Position numbers and translations under genes: made by a program. A stretch of 7,265 nucleotides of DNA from Actinomycetota bacterium (GTDB taxonomy: Bacteria; Actinomycetota; Actinomycetes; Nanopelagicales; Nanopelagicaceae), in NCBI GenBank assembly GCA_009704555.1, contig WLDY01000033.1, positions 1-7,265 of the forward strand. Direction: 5' to 3'. Positions within the stretch are counted from its first letter, which is position 1. Each line of letters begins with the position of its first letter. Below, piece after piece: positions 5,770 through 7,265 of the stretch. A model generated the notes under the pieces. That model ran no database searches. It saw nothing but the letters and a program-made list of their open reading frames with translations, and was not told the origin of the DNA.

Positions 5770-6219
5770 CAACGCGGCTAGCGCAGCCTTGTAATCATCA
5801 ATACTTCTCGACTCCGCAGGAGAAGTCACGATCGACCAATGGAGACGACCTTCCTTATTGACGATGAATGTGCCGCGGGTCGCAAATCCTCGCTCTGGGA
5901 TGAAGACGTCGTAAGCCTTGCAGACCTCACCATGTGGCCAGAAGTCAGATAGGAGGTTGAAGTCGTACTTCTCTTGGGCTGCGAAGGCTTTGAGAGTGAA
6001 TGCGGTATCGCACGAGATCGCTAGGAGTTCGACCTTCTCGTTATTGAATGCCGCCAGGTCATCACGAAGGGCACAGAGCTCACCAGTACAGGTTCCGGTG
6101 AATGCGGCCGGATAGAAGACGATGACGACGTTCTTCTTCCCTCGATAGGAGGAGAGCTTGATCTTCTCGCCATGCTGATTGGAGAGTTCGAAATCTGGGA
6201 CGAGGTCACCGAGTTGCAT
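5767..6219 (-). CDS. ahpE: AhpE-type thiol peroxiredoxin
   Basis: 150 aa, a cytoplasmic thioredoxin-fold enzyme that reduces hydrogen peroxide, organic peroxides or peroxynitrite with a reactive cysteine. The active-site motif PAAFTGTC follows Pro-x3-Thr-x2-Cys, with peroxidatic Cys44 and Thr41; the conserved Arg115 is in ATRGTFIV. The blocks APDF-like VPDFELSNQHGE (8-19), LLSDFWPHGEV (89-99) and RGTF are shared with mycobacterial AhpE. Unlike that protein as I recall it, Cys49 stands five residues after Cys44, as in Bcp/PrxQ. It could act as a resolving cysteine; Cys70 and Cys100 are also present. Length is typical. The start is ATG with a purine-rich GGAAAG very close upstream. The gene follows DUF3052 by 49 nt on the same strand, a neighbourhood conserved in Mycobacterium (Rv2238c/Rv2239c near aceE), so an operon is likely. 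Confidence 0.93.
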   Translation of the reverse strand: MQLGDLVPDFELSNQHGEKIKLSSYRGKKNVVIVFYPAAFTGTCTGELCALRDDLAAFNNEKVELLAISCDTAFTLKAFAAQEKYDFNLLSDFWPHGEVCKAYDVFIPERGFATRGTFIVNKEGRLHWSIVTSPAESRSIDDYKAALAAL

Positions 6220-6260
6220 TTCTTTCCATTTCTCTTTGGTATCTGCCTTGGGCTTGGGCT

Positions 6261-6280
6261 ACTTCTTCTTACTTCTTCTT
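6261..6280. repeat. Tandem 10-bp duplication at the DUF3052 stop codon
   Basis: acttcttctt occurs twice in direct tandem (6261-6270 and 6271-6280). On the coding strand it is aagaagaagt repeated, giving the Lys-Lys-Lys tail and the TAA stop from the first copy and a non-coding copy after it. It looks like a slippage duplication. Confidence 0.85.
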
Positions 6281-6706
6281 ATTCGGACCTGACTTACTCG
6301 CATGACGCGGAGCGATCTTGGTGGCGATCCAATCCTTTGCGATCGGGATGGTCGAGGTGACGCTCAGACCAGCGGTGGGCGCTGCATCCTGGATCTCGCT
6401 CGCCTCGACGTGGCCATCACGACCGACCTTAGGAGTCATCAACCAGATCGGACCGTTCTCGGTGAGATAGGTGAGTGCATCGACGAGTTGATCGACGAGA
6501 TCGCCATCACCATCACGCCACCAGAGGATCACCGCATCGACCACTTCAGAGGTGTCGTTCTCAAGGAGTGGTGAGCCGCAGGTGGCAACGACCTCAGCAC
6601 GAAGGGAATCGTCAGAATCGTCGCCATAGCCGATCTCAAGAATCATCCAATCGGGTTGGATCCCCAGACGCATAGAAACTGACCCTGCGCCGGTCGGCGT
6701 ATTCAC
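6269..6706 (-). CDS. DUF3052 family protein
   Basis: 145 aa from a GTG start. The protein matches the actinobacterial DUF3052 family (Mycobacterium Rv2239c is a member I recall) over its length: RLGIQPDWMILEIGYGDDSDD near the start, then SEVVDAVILWWRDGDGDLVDQLVDAL, PIWLMTPKVGR, DAAPTAGLSVTSTIPI and a lysine-rich end. The function of the family is not established. It is acidic in the middle with a basic tail, and no membrane segment is seen. Start choice: relatives carry roughly 10-15 residues before the LG motif, and a GGGGGTGG stretch lies 10 nt before this GTG. The ATG at 6673 (134 aa, weaker CAGGG upstream) is the alternative. A further in-frame ATG at 6814 would overlap the divergent aceE start and adds unfamiliar sequence. 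It is followed by ahpE and is divergent from aceE, which is the conserved actinobacterial order. Confidence 0.88.
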   Translation of the reverse strand: MNTPTGAGSVSMRLGIQPDWMILEIGYGDDSDDSLRAEVVATCGSPLLENDTSEVVDAVILWWRDGDGDLVDQLVDALTYLTENGPIWLMTPKVGRDGHVEASEIQDAAPTAGLSVTSTIPIAKDWIATKIAPRHASKSGPNKKK

Positions 6707-6804
6707 AAGGAGAAGTCCACCCCCTTTGCTCGAGAAGTGCAAGGTGGGAAGCACCCAGAGCAGGTCGATTTTGGGCGTGGCGCAACAGTTGGGAAGATGG
6801 CCCC
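6707..6804. promoter_or_regulatory. Divergent intergenic region between DUF3052 and aceE
   Basis: 98 nt separating two divergent starts, so it should carry promoters for both directions. GGGAAG (6791-6796) is the likely ribosome site of aceE, 8 nt before its GTG. I could not identify convincing -35/-10 pairs on either strand. Confidence 0.4.
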
Positions 6805-7265
6805 GTGAGCGCATCCGAGATCAACGAGGTTCCCGACCACGTCATAGACCAACTCGTCGATGTCGATCCCACCGAGACCGCCGAATGGAACGCCTCCTTT
6901 GACGCCGTCTTGAAGAACGCCGGTCCCAACCGCGCCCGCTACATCGCCCTCGCACTTCTCAAGCGAGCGCACGAGAAGGGAATCAACGTCCCGGCTCTTC
7001 GCGTCACCGATTACATGAACACCATCCCGCCGGAGCGCGAACCGAAGTTCCCTGGTGACGAGATGATCGAGCGACGAATCCGTGCCTTCATCCGTTGGAA
7101 CGCCGCGCTCCTCGTCCATCGCGCACAAAGACCTGGCGTGGGAGTCGGTGGACACATCTCGACCTTCGCATCCTCCGCTGCGATGTATGAAGTTGGCTTC
7201 AATCACTTCTTCCGTGGCAAGGAGCATGCCGGCGGTGGCGATCAGATCTTCTTCCAAGGGCACGC
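6805..7265 (+). CDS. aceE: Pyruvate dehydrogenase E1 component, N-terminal part (3' end outside window)
   Basis: The first 153 codons of the large homodimeric-type E1, which is about 900 aa when complete. It decarboxylates pyruvate with thiamine diphosphate and passes the acetyl group to the lipoyl E2 of the pyruvate dehydrogenase complex in the cytoplasm. Visible signatures are the N-terminal TAEWNASFDAVLKNAGPNRARYI region (25-47), TPYMNTIPPE-like DYMNTIPPEREPKFPGDE (69-86), and the active-site block GVGGHISTFASSAAMYEVGF (113-132) with GGGDQIFFQGH (143-153). His117 and His153 are 36 apart, as are the E. coli AceE active-site residues His106 and His142. The start is GTG at 6805 with GGGAAG 8 nt upstream; an ATG at 6797 leads to a stop after three codons and cannot be the start. 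It is divergent from DUF3052-ahpE. It ties the window to the pyruvate node together with the malic enzyme. Confidence 0.95.
   Translation, partial: MSASEINEVPDHVIDQLVDVDPTETAEWNASFDAVLKNAGPNRARYIALALLKRAHEKGINVPALRVTDYMNTIPPEREPKFPGDEMIERRIRAFIRWNAALLVHRAQRPGVGVGGHISTFASSAAMYEVGFNHFFRGKEHAGGGDQIFFQGH

Noticed and set aside
6707..6814. Longer DUF3052 start at the ATG at 6814
   Set aside because: It would overlap the aceE start, and the added residues do not resemble the family N-terminus. The GTG at 6706 fits relatives better.
6703..7263. Long open frame on the - strand opposite aceE
   Set aside because: It is a mirror of the well-conserved aceE coding frame, with no recognisable protein.

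Overview
The window looks like chromosomal DNA of an actinobacterium of moderate GC content (about half, by eye). Two things support this. The gene order aceE, divergent from a DUF3052 gene followed by an AhpE-type peroxiredoxin, matches the order I know from Mycobacterium and Streptomyces. The DUF3052, AhpE and AAC(2')-I-like proteins also resemble their actinobacterial relatives closely. A secreted protein with a C-terminal Cys-(x)-Gly-Lys ... Cys-Pro-Lys-Gly tail of a kind I associate with freshwater planktonic actinobacteria (Nanopelagicales/acI-like) suggests such a lineage. That last placement is inference.

Left part (1-1582, + strand): the 3' end of upp (uracil phosphoribosyltransferase, pyrimidine salvage), then after 16 nt a complete NAD(P)-dependent malic enzyme with an N-terminal ACT-like domain. 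The malic enzyme converges on the next gene pair, with only 15 nt between the two stop codons and a hairpin covering that junction.

Middle-left (1598-2887, - strand): a compact two-gene unit. First comes a membrane protein joining a DUF2231-type four-helix membrane domain to a C-terminal cytochrome b5 domain. A small flavin reductase-like protein follows 12 nt later. Together they suggest an uncharacterised membrane redox module.

Middle (2970-5116, - strand): a 596-aa secreted protein with a clear signal peptide, an even number of cysteines and no fold I recognise, apart from its C-terminal tail motif. Upstream lies a 356-nt stretch without a convincing gene that holds imperfect hairpins.

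Right part (5117-7265): on the - strand, in transcription order, are DUF3052, AhpE peroxiredoxin, tRNA-Val(TAC) and an AAC(2')-I-family N-acetyltransferase, all closely spaced. Divergent from these, on the + strand, is the start of aceE (pyruvate dehydrogenase E1), which has a GTG start and runs off the window.

Most of the region is central metabolism (pyruvate/malate node, uracil salvage) and thiol peroxide defence. The less ordinary parts are the b5/flavin reductase pair, the secreted tail-motif protein and the acetyltransferase just downstream of the tRNA. I see no insertion sequence, CRISPR array, prophage or rRNA.
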